Source of the DNA: DASUSH01 sp036375215 | Lineage (GTDB): Bacteria; Actinomycetota; Thermoleophilia; Solirubrobacterales; 70-9 | Assembly (NCBI GenBank): GCA_036375215.1 | Contig: DASUSH010000071.1 | Location: 1-6,610 of the forward strand | Reading direction: 5' to 3' | Length of the DNA: 6,610 nt | The notes under the pieces: model-generated | Databases searched by the model: none | The model's input: the letters and a program-made list of their open reading frames with translations, nothing else | What the model was told of the DNA's origin: nothing | Position numbers and translations under genes: made by a program | Shown: one piece after another, positions 5,316-6,610 of the stretch | How the letters are laid out: each line of letters starts with the position of its first letter | Numbering within the stretch: position 1 is the first letter of the stretch

Positions 5316-6467
5316 ATGCAGGCAGCGAGCGCAACCGCCGCGGCGGCGACCGCCACCCGCCCGGCGCCGACGCCGGCCGCGGACTTCATGCCGCTCGACG
5401 GGATCGACCACGTCGAGCTCTACGTCGGCAACGCGGCCCAGGCCGCCTACTTCCTCGAGCGCGCCTTCGGGTTCCGTCGCGTCGCCTACGCGGGCCTCGA
5501 GACCGGCCTACGGGACCGCGCCTCCCACGTGCTCGAGCAGGGCCGGGTCCGGCTCGTCGTCACCGGCGCGCTTCGCTCCGGCACGGAGATCGCCGCCCAT
5601 CATGCCCTCCACGGCGACGGCGTGAAGTCGATCGCGCTGTCCGTGCGCGACGTCGACCGCGCCTTCACGGAGGCGGTCGGCCGCGGCGCGCGTGCGCTCG
5701 CGGCGCCCGCCGACGACATCGACGCCGGCGGCACGGTCCGCATGGCGACGATCGCGACCTACGGCGAGACCGTCCACACGTTCGTGGACCGCTCCGGGTA
5801 CGACGGCCCGTTCCTCCCCGGCTACGAGCCGGTCGAGGATGAGGGCGCCGGAGGAGAGGACATGCTGCTCGCGATCGACCACATCGTGGGCAACGTCGAG
5901 CTCGGCCAAATGAACGAGTGGGTGCGCTTCTACGAGGACGTCTTCGGGATGACCGAGATGATCCACTTCTCCGACGAGGCGATCTCGACCGAGTACTCCG
6001 CGCTGATGTCGAAGGTCGTCGCGAGCGGCAACGGCCGGATCAAGTTCCCGATCAACGAGCCCGCCGAGGGCCGGAAGCGCTCGCAGATCGACGAGTACCT
6101 CGAGTTCTACGAGGGCGCGGGCGCCCAGCACATCGCGCTCGCCACGCGCGACATCGTCGGGACCGTCGCCGAGCTGCGCCACCGCGGCGTCGGCTTCCTG
6201 CCGATCCCCGGCACCTACTACGACGACGTGCCCGGCCGCGTCCCCGAGGTCGCCGGCCGGCTCGCCGACCTGCGCCGCCAGGGCATCCTCGTCGACCACG
6301 ACGACGAGGGCTACCTGCTCCAGATCTTCACGCGGCCGATCGGCGACCGGCCGACCGTCTTCTTCGAGCTGATCGAGCGCCATGGTGCGACCGGGTTCGG
6401 GGCCGGCAACTTCAAGGCCCTGTTCGAGGCGATCGAGCGTGAGCAGGAACTTCGGGGGAACCTCTGA
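5316..6467 (+). CDS. hppD: 4-hydroxyphenylpyruvate dioxygenase
   Basis: This enzyme converts 4-hydroxyphenylpyruvate and O2 to homogentisate and CO2, the second step of tyrosine degradation. The 383-residue protein has two vicinal-oxygen-chelate halves. The N-terminal one starts at GIDHVELYVGN (residue 29), and the catalytic C-terminal one starts at AIDHIVGNVELGQM (residue 186). The Fe(II) ligands are His189, His272 (GAGAQHIALAT) and Glu351 (TVFFELIERHG). The C-terminal motif GFGAGNFKALFEAIEREQ caps the active site in this family. Hydroxymandelate synthase is a close relative using the same substrate, but the homogentisate dioxygenase gene directly after it argues for HPPD. ATG at 5316 is supported by AGGAGG four bases upstream. 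The first 24 residues are a low-complexity Ala/Thr/Pro tract that is probably disordered; Met25 would be an alternative start. The stop overlaps the next start as TGATG, indicating one operon. Confidence 0.96.
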   Translation: MQAASATAAAATATRPAPTPAADFMPLDGIDHVELYVGNAAQAAYFLERAFGFRRVAYAGLETGLRDRASHVLEQGRVRLVVTGALRSGTEIAAHHALHGDGVKSIALSVRDVDRAFTEAVGRGARALAAPADDIDAGGTVRMATIATYGETVHTFVDRSGYDGPFLPGYEPVEDEGAGGEDMLLAIDHIVGNVELGQMNEWVRFYEDVFGMTEMIHFSDEAISTEYSALMSKVVASGNGRIKFPINEPAEGRKRSQIDEYLEFYEGAGAQHIALATRDIVGTVAELRHRGVGFLPIPGTYYDDVPGRVPEVAGRLADLRRQGILVDHDDEGYLLQIFTRPIGDRPTVFFELIERHGATGFGAGNFKALFEAIEREQELRGNL

Positions 6468-6610
6468 TGCGCTACGCCACGCTCGGCAACGTCCCCGCCA
6501 CGCGGCACGTCCAGTTCCGCGAGAACGGGACCCTCCTCACCGAGGAGGTGCTCGGCTTCGAGGGCTTCTCCGGCAACGAGTCGATCCTCTACCACCTGCA
6601 CTCGCCCTGC
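6467..6610 (+). CDS. hmgA: Homogentisate 1,2-dioxygenase, N-terminal 48 codons only
   Basis: Only the beginning is inside the window, and the frame is open to the last base. The visible protein begins MRYATLGNVPATRHVQFREN and continues with LLTEEVLGFEGFSGNESILYHLHSP. This follows the N-terminal pattern of bacterial homogentisate dioxygenases of the shorter actinobacterial type: a Gly-x-x-Pro-x-x-x-His-x-Gln-Phe-Arg element, then Glu-Glu, Gly-Phe-Ser and Leu-Tyr-His. The enzyme would open the homogentisate ring to maleylacetoacetate using Fe(II), but its metal ligands lie beyond the window. Its ATG shares one base with the hppD stop (TGATG), so it is probably translated by coupling. No separate strong ribosome site is seen, only GGGGG about 11 bases upstream. 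The call rests on a short N-terminal match plus the operon context. Confidence 0.8.
   Translation, partial: MRYATLGNVPATRHVQFRENGTLLTEEVLGFEGFSGNESILYHLHSPC

Noticed and set aside
5508..6383. 291-codon minus-strand frame opposite hppD
   Set aside because: The antisense translation shows no domain, while the plus strand encodes a complete HPPD with all metal ligands.

Overview
The window is very GC-rich, with the G/C-rich third codon positions typical of high-GC Actinomycetota. An F420/Ddn-type flavin oxidoreductase, a sigma factor with a C-terminal zinc-finger extension, starts that lack a Shine-Dalgarno (SD) sequence, and the short actinobacterial form of homogentisate dioxygenase all fit that phylum. 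I would guess Thermoleophilia (Solirubrobacterales-like), but this is inference from gene style and not a database result. The many long antisense open frames are shadows caused by the base composition.

Left part (1-3835, all minus strand). Reading in the direction of transcription there is a Ddn-like deazaflavin (F420)-type oxidoreductase (3835-3332). It shares a 4-base ATGA stop/start overlap with a secreted alpha/beta hydrolase (3335-1962). A GC-rich hairpin follows the hydrolase stop. Next comes a nitrilase-superfamily carbon-nitrogen hydrolase with an intact Glu-Lys-Cys triad (1915-968). Last is an ECF-like sigma factor that runs off the left edge (914-1). Its start codon lies exactly six bases after a TANNNT -10 hexamer, which suggests a leaderless mRNA. 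A zf-HC2-like zinc-binding motif and a hydrophobic segment are fused after its sigma-4 region.

Right part (3878-6610) is a tyrosine/homogentisate catabolism locus. It holds a fumarylacetoacetate hydrolase-family enzyme (plus), an Lrp/AsnC regulator (minus), 4-hydroxyphenylpyruvate dioxygenase (plus) and the first 48 codons of homogentisate 1,2-dioxygenase (plus, cut by the right edge, with a 1-base TGATG overlap with hppD). The regulator is transcribed divergently from hppD-hmgA across a 96-bp region in which the two candidate -10 boxes overlap. Together these genes would convert 4-hydroxyphenylpyruvate to homogentisate, then to maleylacetoacetate, and finally cleave fumarylacetoacetate. No maleylacetoacetate isomerase is visible, and it may lie beyond the right edge.

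Two non-coding structures stand out. One is a 40-bp palindromic unit repeated twice, head to tail, at the convergent ends of the FAH-family gene and the regulator; it supplies the stop codon of the former and abuts that of the latter. The other is a perfect 8-bp inverted repeat in the 42-bp gap between the divergent oxidoreductase and FAH-family genes. I see no CRISPR array, tRNA, rRNA, transposase or phage gene. The most interesting items are the tandem palindrome and the sigma/zinc-finger fusion. I do not see convincing evidence for a wholly new multi-gene system.
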